64,000 bases of DNA from Artemisia argyi (lineage: Eukaryota > Streptophyta > Magnoliopsida > Asterales > Asteraceae): contig CM060704.1 of the NCBI GenBank assembly GCA_030686995.1, positions 108,754,542 to 108,818,541 on the forward strand, read 5' to 3'. Below, one piece after another: positions 48,597 through 58,992 of the stretch. Below the pieces are notes generated by a model. It was not told the origin of the DNA, did not search any database, and saw only the letters and a program-made list of their open reading frames with translations. Numbering within the stretch: position 1 is the first letter of the stretch; each line of letters opens with the position of its first letter. The position numbers and the translations under genes are program-made.

Positions 48597-49204
48597 GCTC
48601 CCCCTGCACATGTGCTCATAAGTGTTTAATAAATTTGCACATGCGGGAGGAGCAAGCACTTTTGAATTGATCCACTTTCCGTGAAATAGACGGATTCGAG
48701 ACACGCTTACATCACTAGTTAAACTAGCTTGAAGTTATTACCCGGCCTGGTCAAGTCCACAGAAAGTTTCTCGAGACGGTACATTTCTACTAAGACTAAT
48801 CCTTTTCGAGACAAACTTACGTGGCTAGTTAAAGAGATACATAGTCAGCTTTTAGGTGACTACTAGCTCTAGTAACTAACTTGATGTTATTACCCGTCGA
48901 GGATAAGTCCTTTCGATGTTACTAACTTGTATTATCTCGTCAATTCCTGGGTTAATACTGAGTCTAGCTCGCACATGATACAACTTAAAGCTTTGACTAC
49001 ATATATTTTAATCACTTTTTCATTTTCTCCCCCTCAAAAATAGCATATAAAATGATGTTTTTGACAAAATTTTAGATTAAAATATGCCTTTTGAGTCTTA
49101 CGGGGAGATTCACAAAGAACTTTTGATTTTGAGCAAAGTATTTTGTTTTGACAAGTGCTCCCCCTCAACAAGTGATTAGGTCTTATTGAGGTGAAATACT
49201 TGTC
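48597..49204 (-). repeat. Serial PPT-like tracts with hairpins in D
   Basis: Tracts at 48598-48607, 49027-49037 and 49158-49168. First unit: GCTCC...GCACATGTGC pairs imperfectly with GCACATGCGGGAGGAGC (48597-48653), enclosing the tract. Second: CTCAAAA..GCATAT with ATATGC..TTTTGAG (49031-49096). Third: CCTCAACAAG with CTTATTGAGG (49163-49191), inside an outer GACAAGT/ACTTGTC (49150-49204). Confidence 0.7.
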
Positions 49205-49427
49205 CTTTTGAGCAGAATTATGAAAAATTATAAATGTTTGATTAATTCTACTCAAAAGTAAGAAGCCTTCGCTCCTTATGTTTAGGATTGAGGCACTGAT
49301 GCGTACCTCAGGGTCCTTTCTTTACAAGATCGGGTTGTGCACTGAAATGTGTGCACAAGCCATTATGGAAAAATGATTCAATCAATGAAACAATTGATAA
49401 TGAAAAAAAATGACCAAATGTACCAAG

Positions 49428-52400
49428 TTATTCTTCGTCTGGAAGTGGAGCATTGAAGTTAGTGAACTTAGGTTCTGGTCTTTCGAAGTTTCTGACAGGA
49501 AACGATGGTCTGGCACCGATGTAGCTTTCCAGTCGTCTGATCTGTTCCCGTCGAAATAACCTTTCTTCAATCTTTAAGACAAAGTTACAAACTTGTCTTC
49601 TGGAGCTGGATTTCCATCTAGGTTGTTCCCCCTTAGCTATCTTACGTCTATAATCATTCAACCTTTTGACAAGCCCATCACGAACAAACTTGAGTGTAAC
49701 ATCACAGAATTTATGTACCGCATCGAACCTCATGAAGCTTTGTAGCTTTTTGCTGTTGATGTATGTGAAACCAAACGGTTCTTGGATGAGAGTAAACTGT
49801 GGTGTTTCATAGAGACCATCAAAGTAGAATTGTGGTTTTGTCAAATTGATCTTTTGTTGGTAACTTTCCACTCCAAGCTAAAGATCTTCCACTCTTTCTT
49901 GAACAATCAGTCGTCGGATGTAAAGAAGTAACGATGCCATGAAGTTGTACTGAACGTCTCTATCGAATCCGCGCATTCTACTCTGAACCTTTTCAAGATA
50001 CATATCTTCAATGTCATTGAGATTAAGGTTGGGAAAATCGGCTTCGGAGAACTTGTACTTCTTTTCATCTTGTCGTTTAACAACAATTTCACGCATGAAA
50101 ATGTAGTTAAACCGTTTTGACTGCTGAATCTCCAAGATAGCGATGATCTTAGATTTCTGCTTCACATTTTCCAATGATGTTTCTCCTAATCTGCTGGTAT
50201 AACCGAGACGACGACGATCTGGCCAATGTTGAATTCCATGTAGAGCATCTCTGTCGTAAGCTACGATGGAGTTGCTGAAAATACGAGTGGTTTCTTCAAT
50301 GGCTGGAATTTCGTATCTTGCGGCTGGTACTGAGATTGTGAGTGAGGAAGCATATTTCTTCTTGGATATCTCTTGAGTGAGCTGGATGTTACGAAGATCT
50401 TTGTTGAAGAAGAAGCTGTAAGGTATCTTCGGTTTGTCTGGAAATCCTTTCAATGGTAATGGTTTGGTCCAGTCGGTGAAGTAAGGTTTTTCATGATTCT
50501 TGGAACTTAGATCAATATTCACTTCAGGATTTAACCAGTCATAGTCGGCAGACATTGCACTAGCTATATTCTGCATGTGATATTCGTATTCGACTTTGTT
50601 TCCAGATCTTTTCTTGAGAAATTCTTGTGCATCCCTATTGATTCTCCTAAGCTCCGCCTTTGTGAGTTTGTTGATGTGAAGATCCTTCATAATGACCTGG
50701 GTGAACTGAAGAGTGTTACCAGGAAGAGGTTCTTCTTCTTCCAGAGGAGGTTGAGCTTGGACCATTTCTGTCAGCCAATCATTCTGAGGATTGTCATCAT
50801 TGTCGAGCCATGAATGACGTGTTTTCTTCTTGGATTTCTTAGACTTGGATGTAACATCTTTGTCTTTGGCTTTGGACGGTGATGATGGACCAGCATGAGA
50901 ATCATGAGTAGGTGGAGCACGGTAATCGGTGTCATGTTGATCTTGGAAGTCATCAGTTTGTTCCATGAACATTTCTTCATCTTCGGTTTGACCTTTACCA
51001 GTAGCTGATGGTTGTTGTTGAGTTCCAGGAGGAGTGGAGTCCTTTTGTGGCTGTAGAGAGGATGAGGGACCTGTTCCAGACTTAGGTTTCTTGCCTTTGG
51101 AGTTTGGGTCAGGATCGTCATCTTTTCTAGTCCGTTTACGGGTTCCAGCAGCAGCTTTGCATGACTCCTTTGATATGTAAGCCGCCATAGCCTCATGAAG
51201 TGCTTTTTCTTCAGCAGTTTGTGTGGTTTTGGAGGCAACATTGTCGAAGATTTTGGCAAGCATTTCGTTGAAGGACAGTTCAGGGACAGGTGGAGTCACA
51301 GTAGAAGGTTTAGCGGTGTGAAGCGTGAATGGTGTAGTAGACAACATTTTCTTCGTAACACTCCTGATTCTGTGATCCAAGTTGTCATTGATTGGTTTGA
51401 GAAGGTCTGCAATGGTAGGAGTGATCATCTCAACCAGATTTTCAGTGAGAAAATCATGTGTTGCAGTTCTGATAAAGCCTTCGTAATCAGATTTCAAGAA
51501 CTTGTCGATCAGCTGCGTAGAATCCTGGAATTCCTCAACTTGTTTAGTAAGTTTGGTAACCATGTCGGTTAGTTTGTTCACTTGCTCCTGAAGATCAACT
51601 TGTTGTTTTGGTTCATTGATCGAATGCTGTTTCGATGCGGTTTCAGAAGGTGTGGGTGATGAGTGCTCTGGTGATGATTCGGACGAAGACTCGTTGTGAG
51701 AGTCTGAAGAAGATGCGGGAGGAGTCGGATCCTTTGGTGGAGAGTCTTGTGGAGGTGGAGGTTGTGCTGAGGAAGTCTGCTGAGAAGATGACTTAAGAAA
51801 CATGTTGGTGTCGAACGCGTTCTTCTCTTCGTTTTCCTTTCGACGACGTTCCTCTGCTTCCTCTGCTTCTCGTGCAAGAAACTCTGGAGTAATAAGATAT
51901 TCATGTTCCTGATCCGAAGCTAAGTTCTCTTGACCGCCAACATTCTCCTCTAAAGTAGCAGTCTCAGTCATGTGGACATCTTCAGTCTTGTCTGTATCCT
52001 TAACGTTGTCATCAGGTTGTGGAGCTGATTCTGACGTTGTTGGAGGAACCATACTGCTTGTAGCCCCTACATGTTCTGACTGATCGATAGGTGGTGGTGT
52101 TGGAGGGTGTGATAGAAGTCGGCTTTCAAGACTTGCTTTCCTCTGTTCTTTCCTAAGCCGCTTTTCTTCATCTCTAGTGTAGACAACTATACTCTTGAGT
52201 TTGCGTTTATCGACCAACGGTTCAACGATTGGTTCGTCTTCATCATCATTCGGCTCATTGATAGTGACTCCTTTTCTTCTCCTTGTCTCTTCTTCATAAG
52301 TTTCAAGACTTTGTTGTACGGCAATCTCTGTTGCAGGAAATCCTTCATCAGGTGCTCTGTATCTCAGTTCATAGTCTGGTTCTTCTTCATCAGATTCAGT

Positions 52401-53561
52401 ATCAAACTCGGACTCGGTGTCAGAAGGTGGAGGAGTAGGTTCATCCCGAATAAAGTATTCAGGAGTTGCCTTCTTCTTTGGTTTGGTAGCAGGTTTAGGT
52501 TTGGATGTAGGTTTAGGTGTGGTAGTAGTATTGGGTTTTGCCATTGTAGCAGACTTAGATCTTGTATGAGGTGATCCAGTGGTGCTCGTGGTACTCCCAG
52601 ACTTTACACTTCCTTTGCTATGAGTCTTTATTGTTGCTTCTTCCAGTTCCCCTTTGTAAGCCAGATCATACAACTTGAAGTTCGCCCTTTTCTTAATGTT
52701 GTCATTCAGAAGGTATTCGGGAATCCTCATTCCTTTGATCTTGGTAGAGGAAGTGGTCGATTTGATGAATAAGGTGGTGAAGTCGTCCTCGAAGAGGTGC
52801 TTCGGCTCATTAGGATCAGCCATCCTCTTGATGAATTCTGGAGAACTTTTGCAGAGATGTTCAATGATAAGCTTGGTGAATCTTGTGAATGGTATCATAG
52901 TCTTCACACGGTCGGTCTGAATACTGTAGACGATATCATTCATGATAGGAACTGCAAAGTCAATCGGTGTCAGAGTCACCATTCCCCAGAATGTTTGCAG
53001 GTGTTCGAGCCTTGGATGTTCATGACCACTTTTCCTTCCAGATGTAGATCTAACAACCAACAAACAGAATGTTCTCCAAGGCTGAGGGATATACTTGACA
53101 TTAAATTTGGAAAGCTTGATTAGAGGTTCATCATCATCAACCTCATATCCTAATTCAATGAAGAAGTCAAGAAGTTCCAAGTCAGGTAGTATCGGAGCAA
53201 ATTCGTTGTCAGTTTGTGGCATGAGAAGGGCTGTTCGAAGAACGTCATGATCTACAGAGTAATCTTGGCCATCTAAGGTAACAGTGAAAGACTCATTATC
53301 CAAGTTGGCCTGAGCAGTAAGCCAGAACTGATGAAGGTAGAACAGTGGAACTGAAGTAGAGCAGGTGAGAAGTGGTTTGCATGGATGTGCCAGTAGGATA
53401 TCTTTCACAATCTTGCATGATTTCTCTGTGATATTCAACTTGTTGAAATCAACTCGGGGGTTGTTGTTGCCAAGCGTGACATGGTAGTTCTCGGGAGTGA
53501 TGTCATCCAAGGTGAGTAATGGAAGAGGTTGTTCTGCGACGTTCTCAGTGTGTTCAGCCAT
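49428..53561 (-). CDS. Extra ORF after pol (Sirevirus envelope-like position), one internal stop
   Basis: ATG at 53561-53559 (MAEHTENV). The frame is open for 1,227 codons to a TAG at 49880-49878, then continues in the same frame for 149 more codons to 49428; a similar continuation (ESYQQKINLTKP) is familiar, from memory, in Asteraceae element proteins. Domains: an N-terminal globular part (residues about 40-300) with FYLHQFW at 74-80 and VDHDVLRTALLMP near 100; a Ser/Pro/Thr/Glu-rich stretch (about 340-640); a coiled coil (LQEQVNKLTDMVTKLTKQVE, about 655-690); Lys/Arg-rich patches near 810 and 905 that could be nuclear-localisation signals; and a conserved-looking C-terminal domain (about 950-1377). 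I see no signal peptide or membrane segment, so 'envelope-like' is only positional. An acceptor-like ttttcag lies 6 bases before the ATG. Confidence 0.8.
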
Positions 53562-53567
53562 GTTTAT

Positions 53568-55019
53568 CTGAAAAGTATCACCATAAACCAAACATCCAAA
53601 TTTGTTATGTGTTAGCACAGTTTAGAGTTTGGATACAGATATCTACTTGAAACAATTAAGCACAAATGCGTCATTTAGTAATGAGTCAAATAATGCATAT
53701 GGCAAATAAGCACAACATGACATGCACAGTGCACAACTACATCACATTACACAACAATAATGAATCACACCAATGAAACTTTATTGAGAAAGTGACTTTC
53801 TCGAAAAAATTCCACATAACTGCCATTTATCGAGATTTCTTACTTTTCGGAAAAAAATTGATGTTATCGAAAAAAATGCTTTTAATAACTTATCGAGAAA
53901 CTGGTGAACCATTATCGATAAAGTGTCATCTTCGAGAAAAATTGACTTTTATCGAGAAAAGTTGTCGAGATCTTTCCTATATAAGTTTTTGTGATAAAAC
54001 ATTAAGTTATCGAGAAACCATATAAAATTAATTTCGATAAACCTATATTTCGAGAAATTGAAGATTTCGAAAAAATGGAGTTCCCAGAAAGATTTCGATA
54101 AATGAAAATTTATCGAGAAAGTGATTTCTCGAAAAATTTCCTCAGAATATCGAGAAATTTTATTTTATCGAGAAACCATAGTTTGCGATAAAACTTTCGA
54201 GAATCTGATGATTTCGAAAGATTTTAGCTCAAAGAAGGATTTCGACAAAACAAATTTCGAAACAAACTAGGTAGACCAATTTTATCGAGAACTTGAGTTT
54301 CTCGATAATTTTTGAAAGATTTCGATAAAACACAGATTTCTCGAAAACATTCTTATACAAGAATATAATCGAATGATCATGAGATTACACCTACGTATTC
54401 TTCACAAATCACGTTTCCACTGATATTGGCCTGTCACCAAGGTAGATTAACCATTCTTTAGGCAAACACAGAGATTTCGATATTAAATCATGACCATGAA
54501 TTCCGATAACATGAAGAATTTTGAGACAACTGAGTATCATGGGTACTAGCAAATCACAACGGCCATTAATGACACATATCACATAATATAACACATGAGT
54601 CATGATAATCTCGATAAAATTCTCGAACGAGGTAAACAAGGTATATCAAGAATCATGAACAAGGGTGAAAAACATCCTAGCAAGATAGAAAATGCACATT
54701 AGAGACCAAAGAAGCAAATCCCACCACAAAACACAACCCAATAATCACAGAAGTTCATAAACCCATTTCGACCCAATTTAAAGAATTCGAAAAAACAAGG
54801 AAACATGATGGAATGTGGTAATGTCCGATGAGCATGTGTTAGAAACAATCATAGCACCTAAACCCTATCAAGAATTACACACCACAGCATGTTAATAGCA
54901 TTTTTCGAAAAACCTAACCCTAGTTCTCGACATCAAGAAATCACAAGATCGAACCGTTGAAAGACCAATTAATCAAGAACCTATGTTTGTAATGCACTAG
55001 TGATAACATAGGAACTTAC
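53568..55019 (-). other. Candidate 5'-UTR intron ahead of the extra ORF
   Basis: On the minus strand a donor GTAAGT (55019-55014) follows ctttaaatt, and an acceptor tgatacttttcag ends at 53568, six bases before the ATG of the extra ORF. The 1,452-bp interval has no coding frame and carries the TTATCGAGAAA array. 54350-55000 has no other feature. Confidence 0.5.
53785..54345. repeat. TTATCGAGAAA/TTTCGATAA array upstream of the extra ORF
   Basis: About 25 copies of TTATCGAGAAA, TTTCGATAA, TTTCGAAAA or TTTCTCGATAA words, in both orientations, 10-30 bases apart. The same array fills D's gag leader at 63478-63930. Confidence 0.88.
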
Positions 55020-55176
55020 AATTTAAAGATCAAGGTTGTGGTTAGCTCGAATGATTTTGAACCGTGGGTTTAAGAAAAGGGTTTTAGGGGTTTAGTAGTT
55101 TTGAAATTGTGGTGTTTTGGTTTGTACGGTTTGTTTTATTTATTTTGAAAAAGGTTTGATTTTAGTCACTTTTAGT

Positions 55177-55195
55177 CCTTATACTTTTATAAGAA
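55177..55195 (-). promoter_or_regulatory. Candidate internal promoter of the extra ORF
   Basis: Sense CTTATAAAAGTATAAGG, a good TATA box, lies about 160 bases upstream of the candidate donor site. The following exon-like stretch (55150-55020) is rich in CAAA and AACCC words like a plant leader. Confidence 0.4.
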
Positions 55196-55337
55196 ACAAT
55201 TTAGTGTCCTAAAGTTTCTTGCAAACCATAAGTACCATTAAGATATGCCTAACTTATGAAGATAAAGTAACAAATGAGACAAAGTGACGTAAAAGAAATC
55301 GTCCACACATTCTGAAGAACCGTAAAATACGAGAAAC

Positions 55338-55461
55338 ATGCAAGTATACCAATTAAAATTGGTAAAAGATTTAAGCGTGACTCCCCCTCAACACTTGTAA
55401 AGTATGAACAAGGTGTTGAATGGAAGCGATATACTTGCATTTTTTTTTTTTTTTTTTTTTT
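55338..55461 (-). repeat. PPT-hairpin unit and poly(A) tract after pol of D
   Basis: A CTCCCCCTCAA tract at 55382-55392 is followed by CAACACTTGT pairing with ACAAGGTGTTG. An outer perfect stem, ATGCAAGTATA (55338-55348) with TATACTTGCAT (55430-55440), encloses it. A 22-base T run (55440-55461; A run in sense) adjoins it, about 100 bases after the pol stop in sense. Confidence 0.7.
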
Positions 55462-55560
55462 GAAAGTGAAATATGGAAAATCTTTTTGTGTTTTGATTAG
55501 TTTATAGGAAAGAAAGAAAAAACAAACTATTATACAAAAGATAGTAGTGATGTTTGACGA

Positions 55561-56622
55561 TCAGTGGTATTTTAAAAACTTTTCCAGATCCTCTGGTGTC
55601 AAACATCTCATACCAATTTGGTGGACTAGACTAGCAAATCTGGATGGTGCCAGAGATTTGGTAAGTAAGTCTGCCAATTGGTACTCAGTTCCAACAAAAT
55701 AAAGTTCAACTGTACCCCTTTCCACATGCTCTTTGATGAAATGATATCGGAGATCGATGTGTTTGGATTTGCAATGATGCACAGTGTTGCAGGAGATAGC
55801 AATCGCACTATTTGAATCACAGTAGATAGGAATCTTGTTGAATAGGTAACCATAATCTTTAAGTTGTGATCTCATCCAAATGACTTGAGCGCAACAAGCA
55901 GACATGGCTACGTATTCAGATTCTGTAGACGACAGTGAAGTGCAGTCCTGCTTCTTAGATTGCCATGACACAAGTTTGTCTCCGAGAAACTGTAATCCAC
56001 CAGATGTACTTTTGCGTGTGTCTAAACATCCTGCATGATCAGCATCTGAAAAAGCAATTAGTTCAAAACCAGAATCCTTCGGATACCAGATCCCCAAGTT
56101 AATGGTTCCCTTTATGTATCGAAGGATTCTCTTGATCTCACTGAGGTGTTTTTCAGTTGGTCTGGACTGATAGCGAGAGCACATGTAGACAGCAAATACT
56201 ATATCAGGTCTACTAGATGTGAGATACATGAGGGACCCAATCATACTTCGGTATTTGGTAGGGTCAACAGGAGTCCCATGTAAATCAGCATCTAGTTTTG
56301 TGGTATAGCCCATTGGTGTATTAAAAGTATCACAAGACATCATTCCATGTTTCTTAAGAATTTCGAGAGCATATTTGGACTGATTTATAAAAATACCACG
56401 GGGTGATTGATGAACTTGTAATCCTAGAAAGAACGTAAGTTCACCCATCATGGACATTTCAAAATTATCTTTCATTAATTTTGCAAAATCATTAGAGTAA
56501 CTTCGTTTTGTTGAGGCAAAAATGATGTCATCGACATATATTTGAACAACAAGTAAGTCCTCCCCGTAGGTTTTTGTAAACAGTGTTGGATCCACCGATC
56601 CTTTAAAAAATTTATTGGCCAG
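55561..56622 (-). pseudogene. RT C-terminal part and RNase H of D
   Basis: Continues pol after the in-frame TAA at 56625-56623. It carries the YVDD catalytic box ([13 protein letters not shown]), FFLGLQV, the RT thumb-like region [17 protein letters not shown], then RNase H with [38 protein letters not shown] and KHIDLRYHFIKEHVE. It ends LEKFLKYH at 55561. All motifs expected for copia RNase H are present, so the single stop inside RT is the main defect here. RNase H removes the RNA strand during reverse transcription. Confidence 0.93.
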
Positions 56623-58992
56623 TTAGAAAGTGGATAGTTTGTCATACCACGCCCGTGGGGCTTGCTTGAGTCCGTAGAGAGCCTTTTTGAGTCGGTAGAC
56701 GTGATTAGGACGCTCAGGATCAACGAAGCCTTCAGGTTGGCTGACATAAACTTCTTCACGGAGTTCTCCATTCAGAAACGCAGTTTTCACATCCATTTGG
56801 TAAACCACCATATTGCTATGAGCAGCATAAGCCAAAAAGATCCGAACAGCTTCATGTCGTGCCACTGGAGCAAAGGATTCAGCAAAGTCTAGACCTTCAA
56901 GTTGAGAGTATCCTTTCGCTACCAGACGTGATTTGTTGCGTATGACTGTCCCTTCTGCATCAAGCTTATTCTTCCAGATCCATTTTAACCCGATGACAAA
57001 GACTCCGTCAGGTCTTTCAACTAATTCCCAGACTTCTAATCTTATGAATTGCTGAAATTCCTCTTGCATAGATTCAATCCAGTTGTCATAAGTCATTGCA
57101 TCTTTAATGTTCTTGGGTTCTTCATGACAAACTGTGAGTGCGTAGATGCAAGTTTCTCCATCTGTGTGAAGTCGTTGTCTTGTCATAACAGGTGCATCGG
57201 GATGGCCAATAATATGAACTAGTGGATGGTCACGAGTCCATTTATGTGTTGAAGGGTGTAGTTGATACGTATCTCGCATGTTGGCAGGATCCAAGTTGCG
57301 TGTTGACGACTCAGCTATATCAGGAACTGTAGTAGCTGGTGCAAACGGATTAATGAACGCATCAGGATCATGCTCTGCGGATTGTGGAACTGATTGTGGT
57401 GTTGGATCTTCAGCTGGATGGCAGGGAGTAGAACCAGTTTGTTCTGCTGTTGATGGTGATTCAATTGAAGGACCGTCTTTTTCAACACTTGTAGAAGTTT
57501 GTTGAGGTGAGTCTGGTACTGGAATGTGATCAGGTTGAGCAGCGGAATTAGGTGAGACCTCAGTAGGACGGTATTCAATTGTGTCATCAAATAGTGGAGC
57601 AAACAAGGTTTCTAATTCTTTGCGGTTAAGTGGTAAAGGTTCAGCTGAAGATGCCGGAGAGTTAAGACGGTTGAATTCGGGTCCTAAGCTGTGTTGCTCA
57701 GAAGCCATTTGGGTGAGTTCATCGAAATTAGCGTGAATGGTTTCTTGAATTTCTCTTGTACGACGATTCCATATCCGAAAACCTTTGGAATTTTCAAAAT
57801 ATCCAACGAACACTCCGATGTCAGCCTTAGCTTTGAGTTTACCTAAATCATCACGATCATTTTTCGGATAGCAAAGTGCTCCAAATACATGAAAGTAATC
57901 GATGTTCGGTTTCCTTTTGTGAACAATTTGATATGGTGTTTTGCGATGGCGTTTTGTGATCATGCAACGGTTTTGAGTATAACATGCGGTTGAAACAGCT
58001 TCTGCCCATAAGTAATCTGGTAATTGAGCATTAATCAACATAGTTCTAGCATCTTCCACTAACGTCCTGTTGCGTCTTTCAACCACACCATTCTGTTCTG
58101 GGCTTCTAGGTATAGACGTTTGATGTTCAATTCCCACTTTCTCATAGTAAGACCGAAGTGTCTGATTCTTGAATTCAGTTCCATTGTCAGTTCTGACGAT
58201 TCGTACCGTGTTGCGAAGCTGAATTTGAATTTTGGTGAGAAAGGTGATGATCATCGAAGGAGCTTGATCTTTACTTCGTAGAAAATAAACCCAAGTCCAA
58301 CTGGAGAAGTCATCCACAATTACTAGTATGTAGCGTTTACCGTTGATACTTTGAACACGCATCGGTCCACACAAATCCATATGAAGCAGTTGTAAAACAT
58401 GATTCGTACTTTGCTCAGGTTTTGAAGGAAAATGAGCTCGAGTACTTTTTCCTTGTTCACAGGCTGGACATAAGTGATCTTTGGTAAAACGGAATCTTGG
58501 AAATCCATCGACAAGTTTATAACGAGCAAGGTCAGTCATGGTTCTGAAATTCAAGTGCGAAAGACGTTTGTGCCATAACCAAGATTTAGTCGATTCAGCT
58601 TTGGAGAGAAGACATATCGGAGATGTTGCAATCATATCTGACATTGAGATTGTATAAAGATTGGAGCCGCGTGAGCCAGACATTAGATCGTTTCCTTGTA
58701 AGTCACGAACAAAGCAAGTTTTCTCACGAAATGCAACTTCTAGATCCCCATCACAGAATTGACCAACAGAGAAAAGGTTGTGTCCAAGGCCTTCCACATA
58801 GTAAACACAACTGATTTCAATGTTCCCGCTGATAAAGTCACCATATCCCATGATAAGTGCGTAATGATCATTCCCGAATCTGACAGTGCCAATGAACTTT
58901 GAGACAAAGTTTTTCAACAGTTTAAGATTGCCTGTCATATGTCGGGTGCATCCGCTATCAACAATCCGGAGAACAATCTGTACCACCTGCAT
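56623..58992 (-). pseudogene. Protease, integrase and RT N-terminal part of D
   Basis: Starts at ATG 58992-58990 (MQVVQIVL), +1 to the spacer frame, as in A. Protease active site DSGC in [12 protein letters not shown]. Zinc finger of pre-integrase: [19 protein letters not shown]. Integrase: first Asp in HMDLCGPM, second in RTDNGTEF, Glu in [14 protein letters not shown], spacing as in copia. Then [17 protein letters not shown] and a variable Pro/Ser-rich linker. RT N-terminus: [59 protein letters not shown]. It ends at a TAA (56625-56623) just before the YVDD part. Integrase in particular is intact over its length. Confidence 0.95.

Larger units (their letters stand above)
47148..49427 (-). 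other. Non-coding tail of D
   Basis: 2.3 kb between the extra ORF and the PPT. It holds the block shared with A (47990-48490) and three PPT-hairpin units (48597-49204). No protein-coding frame is supported. 47148-47980 has no clear feature apart from patches similar to A. Confidence 0.7.
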
